Positions 1 to 13,039 of a DNA stretch of 64,000 nt are shown here, piece after piece; positions within the stretch are counted from its first letter, which is position 1, and each line of letters begins with the position of its first letter. A program made the position numbers and the translations under genes. The stretch lies in NCBI GenBank assembly GCA_032164245.1, contig JAVMKO010000157.1:166040-230039 (forward strand), read 5' to 3'. The notes below the pieces were generated by a model that worked only from the letters and a program-made list of their open reading frames with translations, had not been told where the DNA came from and did not search any database. The stretch is from Sternotherus odoratus (taxonomy: Eukaryota; Chordata; Testudines; Kinosternidae).

Positions 1-1048
1 CCCCCTCTCCCAGGGCCATATGGGCCATATAGGGACTCCCCTTCCCCAGGACAATACAGGGACCCCCTCCCCTAGGGCCATATGGGCCATACAGGGACTC
101 CCCCTCCCCAGGACAATACAAAGATCCCCTCTCCCAGGGCCATATGGGCCATATAGGGACTCCCCCTCCCCAGGACAATACAAGGACCCCCTCCCCCGGG
201 CCATATAGGGACTCCCCCTCCCCAGGACAATACAGGGACCCCCTCCCTCAGGGCTATATGGGCCATATAGGGACTCCCCCTCCCCAGGACAATACAGGGA
301 CCCCCTCCCCCAGGGCCATATTGGCCATATAGGGACTCCCCCTCCCCAGGACAATACAGATATCCCCTCCCCCAGGGCCATACTGGCCATATAGGGACTC
401 CCCCTCCCCAGGACCATACAGGGATCCCCTCCCCCAGGACCATATAGGGACTCCCCCTCCCCAGGAGAATACAGGGACCCCCTCCCCCAGGGCAATATAG
501 GGACTCCCCCTCCCCAGGACAATACAGGGACCCCCTCCCCCAGGGCCATATGGGCCATATAGGGACTCCCCCTCCCCAGGACAATACAGGGATCCCCTCC
601 CCCGGGCCATATGGGCCATATAGGGACTCCCCCTCCCCAGGACCATACAGAGATCCCCTCCCCCAGGACCATATAGGGACTCCCCCTCCCCAGGAGAATA
701 CAGGGACCCCCTCCCCCAGGGCAATATAGGGACTCCCCCTCCCCAGGACAATACAGGGACCCCCCCCCAGGGCCATATGGGCCATATAGGGACTCCCCCT
801 CACCAGGACAATACAAGGACCCCCTCCCCCAGGGCCATATGGGCCATATGGGGACTCCCCCACCCCAGGACAATACAGGGACCCCCTCTTCCCAGGGCCA
901 TATGGGCCATATAGGGACTCCCCCTCCCCAGGACAATACAGGGACCCCCCTCCCCCAGGGCCATATGGGCCATACAGGGACTCCTCCTCCCCAGGAGAAT
1001 ACAGGGACCCCCTCCCCCAGGGCCATATCTGCCATATAGGGACTCCAA
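1..1048. repeat. Minisatellite, unit about 60 bp
   Basis: Tandem copies of a roughly 60-bp unit run from the window edge to about 1048. Each unit combines GGGCCATATGGGCCATATAG, a C-rich stretch and GGACAATACAGGGACC. Some copies are shortened by loss of one GGGCCATAT half. The long open frames across it on both strands are repeat artefacts. Confidence 0.95.
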
Positions 1049-1090
1049 GACCTGGGCGCACGAGGGAGCCGGCGTGGGGTGCACCGGGCC

Positions 1091-1352
1091 ATGTTCGCCA
1101 CCTCCTCGCAGGGGGCCGTGTGGTGCGGCGGGGGCCAAGCTGAGCGTGGATGAGCTCAACTGGCTGCCCGGCACCAAGAAGGGCAAAGGCGGGCGGGGCG
1201 AGGGCGGGCGGCGGCGCAGCCAGGGGGGCCCGGCGGGACGGGACCCGGCGCTCACCCCGGACCAGGTGCTGGAGGTGGGTGGAGAGTTACCTGCTGGAGG
1301 CGGGGCTGCCGGCCGGGGAGCTGCAGAGCGCCCGCCCCGCCATGGGCTACAG
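1091..1352 (+). CDS. Unrecognised GC-rich coding exon, possibly a first coding exon
   Basis: I do not recognise this gene. An ATG at 1091 opens a frame reading MFATSSQGAVWCGG. After a one-base shift in the G run near 1131 the frame reads AKLSVDELNWLPGTKKGK, followed by a Gly/Arg-rich basic stretch and DPALTPDQVLE. A second one-base shift near 1276 gives VESYLLEAGLPAGELQSARP and then a good splice donor (AG|gtaggg) at 1352/1353. The three segments together look like one real coding exon with two homopolymer indels, but each frame alone is short. The exon lies directly after the minisatellite and no following exon was found. The alternative is non-coding CpG-rich DNA. Confidence 0.4.
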
Positions 1353-1632
1353 GTAGGGGGCGCCACCGGGGGGGGAAGTGGAGAAAAGGGGAGGGTCCTG
1401 GGAGGGGAACCCCAAAGCAGGTGCGGGGTACTGGGGGTGGGTGCCACTGCAGGGTATAGGGGGCACCCTTCACCTGCCTCACCCCCTCCATGCCATGGGG
1501 TTCTGTGCACCCCACTTTCCCTCTCCCCCCTCCACCTGGACCCCTATTTTGTAGGCTGTAAGGGCTGGGTATCCCCCCCATAAGCCACGACCCATGTCCC
1601 TGTTGGGGCACCCCCTGATACTGGGGGGCTCT

Positions 1633-1678
1633 ATGCAAATGAGGCATCCCTATACCAAGGAGCGGGGATGATTTGCAT
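1633..1678. promoter_or_regulatory. Inverted pair of POU octamer motifs
   Basis: ATGCAAAT lies at 1633-1640 and its reverse complement ATTTGCAT at 1671-1678. Both are exact matches to the octamer bound by POU-domain factors. Function is inferred only from the motif; chance occurrence is possible. Confidence 0.3.
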
Positions 1679-2089
1679 AACATGGCACTACCGGGGAAGG
1701 AGCAAAATCAGGCCCGCTCCCTCACCATGGCAACCAGATTCGTGGGGGGGTGGCGGTTAGGGGGCAGTGACCCGCACATTCACGGGGGTTACCGGTGAAT
1801 CAATGAGGGGCCTCCAGCGCTTTCACTTGCATAAGCCCCAAGGGCGGGGCGAAGTCCGGGCGTTAAAGACGTCCATTTCACCTTAACTCTGCCCCCCCCG
1901 CCCCGCCTATGCGTTTGGCTACAGCCCCCTCGTCGGCTGGGTTCGAGACTCTAGAACCCCGGCACAGACCCCTTTCTTGTGAGCTGGGGAGGAGGTTGGT
2001 CACAACAGTAGGTTGTTATCCCCTAGGCAGATCCAGACACCCCAGGGCAGGGCGGGGGCATGTGTATGTCAAGAATCTGGACAACTGGG

Positions 2090-2300
2090 TTCTTAGGCTT
2101 TCCTCTGGGAGGGCAGTGGGGGCTGGTGGGTCAGAGCAGGGGGGGCTGGGAGCCAGGACTCCTGGGTCCTCTCCCCTCCTCTGGAAGCGGAGTGGGGCCC
2201 AGCAGTTAGAGCAGGAGGCTGTTGGGAGCCAGGACGCCTGGGTTCTCTCCCTGACTCTGGGACAGGAGTGGGGGCTGGTGGGTTAGATCAGAGGGGAATC
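2090..2300 (-). repeat. Inverted member of the 'aggagtcctgg' minisatellite family
   Basis: About three degenerate units read AGCCAGGACTCCTGGGT and related variants on the + strand. This is the reverse complement of the unit that forms arrays at 17.84-18.44, 18.72-19.34 and 61.74-62.39 kb. Confidence 0.75.
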
Positions 2301-2689
2301 GGAGCCAGCTCGGGGAGGGGGTTAGTGTATCCGCCCCGGGCATGTGCCCCATATCGAGGGGGGGCACCTCTTCCCCCTCCCTCGCCCAGCCCTGCCCCCA
2401 GCCATCGCAATTTGCACGGGGTGACTCCCTCGCACGTCGGCGCGTGCAGCCAGCGTGGGAGCATGTGCGAGATTCCCACCAAGCTCACTCCCGACTCGCA
2501 GCCCCTGCCCTGCCCCCGCCACACCTGGGCCAGTGCCCCTCACTCCTGACTTGCAGCCCCACACTGCCTCTGGGGGGCAGGGGGGCACAGAGATGTAACT
2601 GGGCTGCATCCAGTGGAAGTGGGGGGCGCTGGGGGTCATGCTACCTTCCCCCCACAACAGGCCAGCCAACAGGATCCCGCCCGTACACG

Positions 2690-3280
2690 CAGCGCCAGCG
2701 CTCCCAGAGACCCTACAATAACAAACCTCCGCACACCATCCCAGTGCCCACAGAGACCCTACAATAACAAACCTCTGCACACCACCCCAGTGCCCACAGA
2801 GACCCTACAATAACAAACCTCTGCACACCATCCCAGTGTCCACAGAGACCCTACAATAAGAAACCTCCGCACACCATCCCAGTGCCCACAGAGACCCTAC
2901 AATAACAAACCTCCACACACCATCCCAGTGCCCACAGAGACCCTACAATAACAAACCTCCGCACACCACCCCAGTGCCCACAGAGCCCCTACAATAACAA
3001 ACCTCCGCACACCATCCCAGTGCCCACAGAGACCCTACAATAAAAAACCTCCGCACGCCACCCCAGTGCCCACAGAGACCCTACAATAACAAACCTCCGC
3101 ATGCCATCCCAGTGTCCACAGAGACCCTACAATAACAAACCTCCGCACACCATCCCAGTGCCCTCAGAGACCCTACAATAACAAACCTCCGCACACCATC
3201 CCAGCGCTCCCAAAGACCCTACAATAACAAACCTCCGCACACCATCCCAGTGCCCACAGAGACCCTACAATAACACACCC
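2690..3280. repeat. Minisatellite, unit 46 bp
   Basis: About 13 copies of a 46-bp unit containing CCCACAGAGACCCTACAATA and a CCTCCGCACACCATCCCAG part. Copies differ by single-base changes. Confidence 0.95.
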
Positions 3281-3651
3281 ACCCACACCCAGCCCCAGTG
3301 CCCCCCAGGGGTCTGCAAAACCCAACTCTTCTTTATTTAAATAACCAACACCCAACTGGGGGGGGGGGTAGCGGTGCTGCTCATGCAGGGCCTCCGCCTG
3401 GCACAGCCTGTCATTCTGCATCCGCGCCAGCGGCTCCATCACGTGACCGGAGACAGCCTGGCGCAGCCTCCCCCCAGTGGGGGGGTGTTTCTATTTTTGT
3501 ACATTAAGAGGAGTTGGGTTTTGCAGCAGCCCCAGCAGATGCCCCGGCTGATGACACCAAAGGGAGGGGGGTGGTTAGTTATTTTCTAAAGTCAAAAGCG
3601 TTGGGTTTGCAGCACCCACCGGGGGACGCCGGCTTGCCACGTGTCATGCGA

Positions 3652-3768
3652 AGGGCGACCAGATGTCCCAGTTTTATAAGGACAGTCCCAATTTGGGGGT
3701 CTTTTTTATATAGGGTCCTATTACCCCCCAGCCCTGTCCCGATTTTTCACTTGCTGTCTGGTCACCCT
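3652..3768. mobile_element. Short inverted-repeat element (MITE)
   Basis: The element starts AGGGCGACCAGA and ends TCTGGTCACCCT, an imperfect terminal inverted repeat. Its interior has two half-sites built on CAGTTTTATA / CCGATTTTTCAC. This 'dilution' type of element is common in reptile genomes; the superfamily was not determined. Confidence 0.6.
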
Positions 3769-4019
3769 AGTCGTGTGAAAGACCGAGGAGCGCTCTCACT
3801 GGGATTGTACCAATTTTGCTCCATCCGTCATCTCTTTTCCAGGCCAAACAACCTCCCCCGCCCCCCATCCTTTTACCCGGCTCGTCTCCCTGGTGTGGTG
3901 GGACTGACCCAGCGACACGGCTGTTGTGTTCTTCATGTCTCCGGTGGTTTATGTGATGCCGCAACTGTGCCTCTAATGTCATTCACCTCTATTGCACGTG
4001 ACAGAGGGTGACTGTAACA

Positions 4020-4600
4020 TGGTCGCCCACGACGGCAGGGGGGTAGATTGTGACTGTAATGTGATAACGTTTACACTGGGATAGACTGTGACTGTAACGT
4101 TATTGCAACAGGATAGGTTGTGACTGAAACCTTACAGTGTTTTCTCCGCACTACTGCAAGCAGGTAGATTATGACTGTAACATTACAATGCTGTCCCCAA
4201 CTCCACCCCGTTATTGCAAGGGTTGTGAGTGTGACATTATGTTGTCTGCTGCTGTTGCAAAGGAATAGATTGTGACTTTCACTTTGTCCCCCACCGCCAT
4301 CCCCTCTCCCCTGCTACTGTAAGGGAACCGATTGTGATAGTAAGTGTTGTCCTCCGCTATTACAAGGGAATAGATAGTGACTGTAACATTGTCCCCCGCT
4401 CTTGCAAAGGAATAGATTGGGACTGTAATGTTACAACTTTGCCCCCTCCCCACTACCGGTATTACAAGGGACTAGATTGGGGCTGTAACTTTGTTTCCGC
4501 TCTCCCTGCTAATAATAGAAGGGAATCGATTAGGACTGCAATGTTACTTTACCCCCCATTGATTGTGAGTGTCGTGATATAACGCTGCTCCCTCATGTTA
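4020..4600. repeat. Degenerate tandem repeat
   Basis: About ten diverged copies, roughly 50-60 bp apart, of the motif AAGGGAATAGATTGTGACTG followed by a TAA-rich tail and a C-rich spacer. They are too diverged to give a clean unit. Confidence 0.7.
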
Positions 4601-5158
4601 CAACCACATCACAGGCCGTATAAAAACTCCCTAGTCTTTAACAGCCCAACTAATCACCCCCCCCCCCCCAACAGGCGCTCGGTGGACCCCAGAGTCTCCC
4701 CATCACCGCGATACCCACCCGCGAGACTCAGAAGAGACCGAGCCGCGGGGTTGCGGTCCGCGGAGACTGTAATCGCGTCTCACGCGCGCTCCAATCATGA
4801 ACCGCCCCCCCCCCCCCCCAGTGGGGGAAAAGGTAAACACCTACCTCCCTGACAAAACCGACTGTAGCGCGCCGCCGGGACCCACCGCCGGCCACACCTG
4901 CCTTGCTCAGGGCGAACGCCGCACGCCCAGCCCCGGGGAGACCCCTTCCCCCGCTGCCGTCCCTGCTCCCGACCCCCTCGCACCCCGGGGCTTCGGTCGG
5001 AGCCCGGGTGGCAAACGTCTGCTCCTGACCGCCCCCGCTCTCTTTCCTCCCACAATGCCCCGCGGCGCATATTTGCATAAGCCACGCTCGCCGCTTGCGA
5101 CCGTAACCCTCAGAAAAGAGGGGCATTCGGCTTTTTGTAACAGGGGTGTCAGGGCTGT

Positions 5159-5324
<166 letters not shown>

Positions 5325-5849
5325 CAACGTTGGTCCTTCTCTTTGCAGCCCCCCCACAACCTTCCATGCCTCCAACAGCCCCCCCTTTCCCCCCAGCTGG
5401 CCCCTCCCGCCCAAACAGCCCCCTCCTCCTCCTCTCCCCCGCCCCTTTCCCCGGGTCCCCCCCGCCCGGTCTCAAACCCCCCCCCCCGCCCCCGCCCCGC
5501 GCAGGGATCCCGGAGGTCTGGTCCCCTCCCCCCCCAGGGCCGGGCGGGGGGGTTGTTGGTCTCCCGCGGGGGCAGCAGCTCCGACCCCCCCCGCGGGCGG
5601 GGCCCCCCCGGGAGCAGATCCCGGCGCTGCGAGATGCCGGGTCCCCGGACACTGGGGCGGAGTCACCGCCCCGCCCCCAGCCCCGCCCCCGGGCTCGCGC
5701 CGCTACCTGGAGGCGGCAGCTCCGCGGGGGGGCCCAGGCCGGGCGCGGGGGGAGGGGGGGGGGTCATGAAGGTCTCCCCGGCACAGACCCTCCGCCTCCC
5801 TCCGCAGCGCCAGGGAGCAGCAGCTGGGGAGCCCGGCTCCTCCTCCCCC

Positions 5850-6060
5850 TGTCAACGTCACTTCCGGTCCCGGGAGAGTCAGGGACTACATCTCCCAGCA
5901 TTCACCGGGGGCGCTTCCGCCTTCTCCAGCCCAGCGCGGGAGACTTCCAGTAGCTGTCTCTGCGCATGCGCCATTAGCACGCGGTACAAGTAACGGTTCA
6001 GCTGCGCCTTCCCTGAGCTGTGCTGCGACAGGACCGTTATTAACCCCTCCGCGCCCGGCG
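5850..6060 (+). promoter_or_regulatory. CpG-island promoter with ETS, ZNF143-like and NRF1 motifs
   Basis: A CpG-rich stretch (about 5.35-6.3 kb) contains a close-packed set of housekeeping-promoter motifs. They are ACGTCA at 5855, an ETS/GABP site ACTTCCGGT at 5860-5868, a ZNF143-like site ACTACATCTCCCAGCATTC at 5885-5903, and an NRF1 palindrome TGCGCATGCG at 5961-5970. There is no TATA box. The next coding features downstream on + are the KRAB leader exons at 6696 and 8947, so this is the likely promoter of that KRAB gene. A bidirectional role is possible. Confidence 0.65.
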
Positions 6061-6695
6061 CACCCGCGAGTGAGAGACCCGGGGGGGGGGGGGGCGGGAA
6101 AGTGACTCTCGGCCCCGCGAACCGGGGAGAAGCCTCGGAGCTGCCCCCGCCCCAGTGGATCCGGCCCCGCGGGGATGGGGGGGCAGAGACTGAGGGGGGG
6201 TCCCCTGTGGGGCGGGGGGAGAAGCCGGAGTTGCGGGGGGGGAAGGTCAGTGGGACGCGGGGGGTTGAACGGTCTCTGCGCAGCCAGGAAATCCCCGGGG
6301 GGGGGGCAGGGAAGTGACCTTAATTAAACCTTCTTCTCTGCCTGGCCCATGAGAACAAGAAAAGGAGACAGAGGAAAATCCAGTTCCTGACTCCAAATCC
6401 CTCCTGCTGGGGTGTGGCTGCCCTGGGGTCAGTGTCCAAGGGAATCCCCCAAAAGGACTCCTTTGGTTTGTCACCTGAGGAGGGGATGGAGAAGGGGAAG
6501 GGAGGTTAAAAATGTGTCTGTGGGCTTAGCCTGGCAGAAGGGGCCAGGTCTACACTGTAATAAAGACTTTGAGCATCTTTCCAAGATGGCAGAATCTGAT
6601 GACTGTCTGCAGAGAAAGACAATTCCCCCAGGCTCATGTGAAATTAACTAAAGCCTGTTTTGAAACCTCCACAATTACCTTTCTCCCCCTCCCAG

Positions 6696-7606
<911 letters not shown>

Positions 7607-8946
7607 TAGTTCTGTCCCCTTGGTTGGTAGAAGCTGCGGGGTTTCTAAAGAACCTGAGCAGTAACAACTTTACACCTTTGTTCATCATCAAAGTTTTGAC
7701 AAGTTTCCTTGTCCCCCCGTCTTTTGCCTCATTTCCCACCCACTAAAATAATTTTTGGGCATGTGCCTTTTTGATGCCATCAGTCATTTTAAAATTGCAT
7801 TTAATGTCTCCTTATTGGGTCCATCAATAACTCCATTAGTAACTAGAGCTTTCATGCCTTTTCCTCACTTGAAGAGGAAAATCTGCCACCTGTAGATTTC
7901 TAAATGGAGTAAATAGGTGGATGACTCATGCATGGCTTGTGTGACAGTAAAGCATCAGGGGATCCCGCGGGGGGAGGGAGTCCAGGCAAACACCATGGCA
8001 TGTCCTGCTAGAGGGATGGTGGGGGTCCTAGGCAGGCAGCTGGGGAGTCCCAGTCACCATGATCACTTTCTATCCACTTATCAAACACTGAGGAGAAATC
8101 ACAGATTTTGCTTTTCTCCTCTTTGGAAAACTGCAGGAACTTCTGGTTTTGTAGGGAAAATTTGTGCCCCAAGTCCCTGTCCTAGATCTGGGGGGTGAGG
8201 GAGGTGGGAAGGGGCTAAGCACCGCCACACAGTGGTTTCTTCCACAGCATTCTGGACTCATTCTTTCAGAAATCTGGTTTCACTGAGACCATTCTTAATC
8301 CAGTCACTGCATGGAAAGACAAGGAGTGACTCCAGAAGGACAGGGGGGCAAATGAGATCAGCAGTTCTACCTGTGAGGAGGGGGTCTTAGTAGCTGCTCT
8401 CCCCAGAGAGCCAGAGGAGGGAAGGCTGCTCAAATGCTCTGTCCATTTCTGCTCAGGATATTGGGGTTCACTTCCTGGGTCCAATGCTGAAGCCTCCATT
8501 GTGATCTTGGAGTCCAACCTTAGCAGCTGCCGCTTCCCCAGTGGGGGTTCTGTGCTGAGAAGTGATCTTAATTAAATCTTCTTCTCTGCCTTGCCCATGT
8601 GAACAAGAAAAGGAACAAACAGAGGAAAAGCCAGTTCCTGACTCCATATCCCTCCAGCTCGGGTATGGCTGCCCTGGGCTCAGTGTCTGAGGGAATCCCC
8701 CGAAAGGACTCCTTTGGTTTGTCACATGAGGAGGGGATGGAGAAGGGGAAGGGAGGTTAAAAATGTGTCTGTGGGCTTAGCCTGGCAGAAGGGGCCAGGT
8801 CTACACTGTAATAAAGACATTGAACATTTTTCCCACATGGCAGAATCTGATGACTGTCTGCAGAGAAAGAGCCTGGGGGAACTGTCATGTGAAATTAACT
8901 AAAGCCTGTTTTGAAACCTGCACAATTACCTTTCTCACCCTCCCAG

Positions 8947-9035
8947 GCCGCACTATGGCATCCCTGTTTTCCTACAGTTCGTCCAGTCCTCCCATGGGAG
9001 AGGGGAGAGAAATGGATGCAGAGGAACCAGTTCAG
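8947..9035 (+). CDS. Leader coding exon of a KRAB gene, second copy
   Basis: The acceptor CTCCCAG precedes 8947, the ATG is at 8955, and the donor CAG|gtaggg follows 9035. The exon encodes 27 residues (MASLFSYSSSSPPMGEGREM...), Ser-rich then acidic, and ends in phase 0. It joins in frame to the KRAB exon at 9678. Unlike the sister copy at 6696-6784, the donor is intact. Confidence 0.7.
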
Positions 9036-9635
9036 GTAGGGATTATGGAGGGGGGGGGGGTTTGCACAGTCTGGTTTGTAGGTAGGAGTGGGGCAGGAAA
9101 TACAGAGGGTGGGAAAGGGAGGAGGACAGGGTGTGGCAAACCTGCTGGGAGTTGTTTAATAAGTGGCCTAGATACTAGGAACAGACCTATGAGGGTCAGA
9201 GGTGGAAATACCCTAATTTGTGAAACAGAAAATAACCCAGCTACATGGGGCTAGGAAAACTGACCAGACTCCCAGTGCTGGAGTCTGATCTGACTAATCA
9301 GTGGCTGCCGAAATATATGAAGGGGGCACCCACCAGTGAGGTTTAGGGGAGATTCCCCTCCCTTCATATGCAGCTCCTCTGAATGAGGAGGTTGTTGGGC
9401 TTCCTACCAGGGACTTTTCCCTTGATCCTGCTCTGGGCTCCATCTCCTATATCAGTCTGTGGCTGGTAGGCATGTGATGGATCTTCTGGGAGAGAGGAGG
9501 GGGCTCTCTCTTTGTCCCCTCACACTGGTATTTCCTGGATGCTCTGAGGGGGTTGGGGGTGGGACTCTTTTGACTGCGATCCACCTACAGCTTCCATTTG
9601 ATTGACTCCTCTCCCCCAAAATAGAGGGGCTGTGA

Positions 9636-9848
<213 letters not shown>

Positions 9849-9849
9849 T

Positions 9850-10569
9850 AACGCCACCCCCTCCCCCCCGAGGCCATCTCCACTTTGTCCTGTTTCAGCA
9901 GCACCCCAATATTCCAGGGACACACAAATCACCAGAGACCCTTCCCCTGTAGAACACTTTGGGAACAGAGCACAGGAGCAGTGTCAAATATCCCCTTTTT
10001 GCTCAAGTAAAACTGAGGGTTAGGTCCTGCATAACCAACAGAAGCTTCCTACCCCTGCCCTTCTCTTCAAACCCTGAGTCTACTCCACCTGGACCAGAAT
10101 GTTCTTGGTGTGTAACAAGCAGGCTGCGGGAGTCAGAGCTGCTGGTTCAGGTTTACTTATCACACAGATGCTCAGTGCAGCCTTGAATGCTGGCTGGGGG
10201 TATCCAGACAAGGGAGCTCAAGCAGCAGAACATTGAAACTCACCCAGGATCACAGATGACACAACTCCTGACTGATCTGGATTGCCCCCAGCATGTGAAA
10301 ATGCCTTAGGTTGTTTGTGAAATATCCAGAGACATGGAGAGTCTTGCTCCCTCCTCACCATGTGTAATAGCCCCAATCTCTCTTCTCCGCGGGGACCTTG
10401 GATTTTTGAGTCCCTCATTCCCAGAGTCACGGGACCCCGATTTTTATTTTTCACATTCTGCTTTTCCAGACTAATTAGACTCTGTTGCTCCTGAATTATA
10501 GCTTCTAATTTCCCAGTGTTCTCCACACCCTGTGATTTTCCCTAGTCCCTCCCATTACACTGGCCTCCC
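9850..10569. other. No gene recognised
   Basis: Unique-looking sequence after the KRAB exon. The open frames are short and carry no conserved motif, and no zinc-finger (C-x2-C...H-x3-H) pattern is seen. Confidence 0.5.
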
Positions 10570-10790
10570 TAGATTCCCTAGTACATAAGAATGTCTATAC
10601 TTGGTCAGACAAAGGTCCATCTAGTCCAGTATCCTTCCTTCTGACACTGGCCAATACCAGGTTCTCCAGAGGGAATGAATACAAAAGGTAATCAAGAAGT
10701 GATTCATCTCCTGTCACCAGTCTTATGGCAAAGGGAGGTTAGAGACACCATTCCTGCCCAACGTGGATAATAGCCATTGATGGACCTATC
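10570..10790 (+). mobile_element. CR1 LINE 3' end fragment
   Basis: The sequence 'acataagaatgtctatacttggtcagacaaaggtccat...ctgacactggccaataccaggt' matches the untranslated 3' tail typical of reptile and bird CR1 elements. Confidence 0.85.
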
Positions 10791-10807
10791 CTCCTTGAGT
10801 GAATCAT

Positions 10808-11048
10808 GGGGTGGTGGGATAGCTCAGTGGTTTGAGCATTGGCCTGCTTAAACCTAGGGTTGTGAGATTAATCCCTGGGGGGGAGGGGCTATTTTGGGAT
10901 CTGGGACAAAAAAATCTATCGGGACAGTATTTGGTCCTGCTAGTGTAGTCAGGGGACTGGACTCAATGACCTTTCATGGTCCTTTCAGTTCTATGAGATA
11001 GGTATCTCCATAATTATTATTATTATTATTATTGTTATTATTATTATT
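10808..11048 (+). mobile_element. Cry-type tRNA-derived SINE of turtles
   Basis: An RNA polymerase III A box (TAGCTCAGTGG, 10820-10830) and a B-box-like GGTTGTGAGATTAATCC lie in a tRNA-like head. The body 'ggtcctgctagtgtagtcaggggactggactcaatgacct' follows, and the element ends in an (ATT)n tail at about 11018-11047. This is the architecture of the turtle polIII/Cry SINE and is the main basis for placing the window in turtles. Confidence 0.85.
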
Positions 11049-11640
11049 TAAAAAAAATTATAGTCTTGGCCTTCACAATATGCTCTGGCAAAGAGTTCCA
11101 CAGGTTGATGGTGTGTTGTGTGAAGAAATACTTCCTTTTGTTTGTTTTAAACCTGCTACCTATTAATTTCATTGGGTGATTTTTATTGTGTTATGAGAGA
11201 GAGTAAATCACACTCCCTTATTTACTTTCTCCACTCTTCTCATGATTTTAGAAACCTCTCTCATATCTCCCCTTCATCTCTTTTCCAAGATGAAAAGTCC
11301 CAGTCTTTTTAATCTCTCATACAGAAGCTGTTAAATACACCTAATAACATTTTTGGGCCTCTGTCTAGATCATTTCCAATTCCAATATATCTTTTTTTCT
11401 GGTGGGGTGACCACATCTGCAGGCAGTATTCAAGACGTGGGTGTATAATGGATTTATATAGAGGCAATATGATATTTTCTGTCTTATTATCTATCTCTTT
11501 CTTCATGATTCCCAACAATCTGTTCACTTTTTGACTGCCTCTGCAGCTTGATTGACTATTTTCAGCGAACTATCCACAGTGACTCCAAAATCCCTCTCTT
11601 GAGTGGTAACAGCTAATTTAGACCCCATCATTTTATATGT
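11049..11640 (-). mobile_element. CR1-like LINE fragment, end of reverse-transcriptase ORF
   Basis: On the minus strand a short frame reads LYKSIIHPRLEYCLQMWSPH, the conserved C-terminal tail of CR1-type ORF2 (YKSLVRPHLEYC type). The flanking sequence is the usual downstream CR1 sequence, interrupted by stops. Confidence 0.75.
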
Positions 11641-12828
11641 GTAGTTGGGATTATGTTTTCCAATGGGCTGCAATATGTGGTATCCTGACATCTAGTACTG
11701 CTGAAATCCTGCATTCCAAAATATCCCTGCCCTTCCTGTTCCCTTTCTCCACTGAACTCCACCACCCATGGTTACTAATCACAGCTTCCCCAGGACTCTC
11801 TCATTGTCTCTGGACTGCTCTGTTAGCAAGAAGCAGTGCCTGGGAATCTTGTCCTCTGTCTCTGATTTCTGGGACATGGATTTACTTTCTCAGTGTTTCA
11901 GGAGACTCTTTGAAATTGAATGTGTGGGGCATTAACCACAGTGCAATCTGGACTGTTGAAGATCCGTGTCCCCTCAGTTCCCCAGGCTGGTGTTTCCTTG
12001 ACTTTGCTTTACTGTGAGAACAGCCACTCCTGGGCAGTTAACACACAGTCTCCAGCCTGTAACTCACTCCCAGAAACACAGTATTGAGTGCTGCTAGTCA
12101 GCCACTCATGAATTACAGTGCACCACAGGAGAACCCCAGAAAATTCTCTGGTCCCAGACTTGCCCCAAAAATGTGCATCTTGCCCTTTACACAACACTGC
12201 TGAACAACACAAGCTCATATGACGTCTGTCATTCCTCAGTGGAAAATGACATGCACCAGCCTTGTTATCCCAAATGGGGCTTCCAACACACTTTCATCCA
12301 CACACACTGTGAAGGGTTGAGATCACAGAAACCCCCTTAGGAGCTGCCACCCAATGTGCCAAGGCTCCTCCTGCCTCAGTTTTCCTGCCCCAACAGCTTA
12401 GGAACTCAGTACCCTGCCAGGTCTGAGCCACGTCCCCTAACAGCTGTGGGCTTTCCTGGAAACAGGCAGGAGGTATTCTTACCTCTGGCACTCAGATGCT
12501 CAACTCCCAATGGGGTCAAACCCTGAATAAAATTTGTTTTGCCCTGTATAAAGCTTACGTCAGGGGTTTTCCTCCCCTTCCTGGGCCTCCTTTGAGTGAT
12601 GGTTCTCCTTTGAGTGATGGTCCCTCTTGCATTCCACTGAGGCTAATCCACATGCACCATCCTCCCAGAGCTTTTAAAGTAGTAGTGTCTGGGGGGGGGG
12701 GGTCACTTGTGCACCCCTGCGTTGCCTTGTGGTTTTCCCAGCATCTTCAGTTCCCTCTCACTGCTGCCTGATCCAAGTCAGAGCTTCTGCTGTCCCTTAG
12801 CCGTGGTGACACATTTTCTTTATTTAGG
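11641..12828. other. No gene recognised
   Basis: Moderately AT-rich intergenic sequence. The longest open frame (11637-12017) shows no motif or splice context that supports coding. Confidence 0.5.
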
Positions 12829-13018
12829 GCATGTCTTCACTACGACTTAACGTCGACTTTAACAATGTTAAGTCAAAATAAACATGTACCTGTCTTCACA
12901 CGCATGCCCTTAAAGTCGATTTAAAGGGCCCTCAAAATCGACTTTATAACTCCTGCCTGACGAGAGAAGTAGCGCTAAAATCGACCTCTCTAGGTCGATT
13001 GTGATGTAGTGAAGAGGC
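12829..13018. mobile_element. MITE, left part
   Basis: The sequence 'agggcatgtcttcactacgacttaacgtcgac' with repeated TCGACTTT / AAAATCGACC blocks is typical of reptile inverted-repeat elements rich in TCGA. It passes directly into the 29-30 bp array at 13040. Confidence 0.55.
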
Positions 13019-13039
13019 ATCTGACTTTAAGCCTCCGAC

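Larger units (their letters stand above)
1353..2689. other. GC-rich stretch without a recognised gene
   Basis: After the exon at 1091-1352 the sequence is intron-like or intergenic. It contains two inverted octamer motifs (1633-1678) and an inverted member of the dispersed 'aggagtcctgg' minisatellite family (about 2090-2300). No open frame here looks conserved. Confidence 0.6.

Noticed and set aside
72..1061. 329-codon open frame on the minus strand
   Set aside because: It lies entirely in the 60-bp minisatellite; several frames on both strands stay open for the same reason.
10808..10880. Possible tRNA gene from A and B box motifs
   Set aside because: The body and (ATT)n tail show that it is a tRNA-derived SINE, and the cloverleaf is degenerate.
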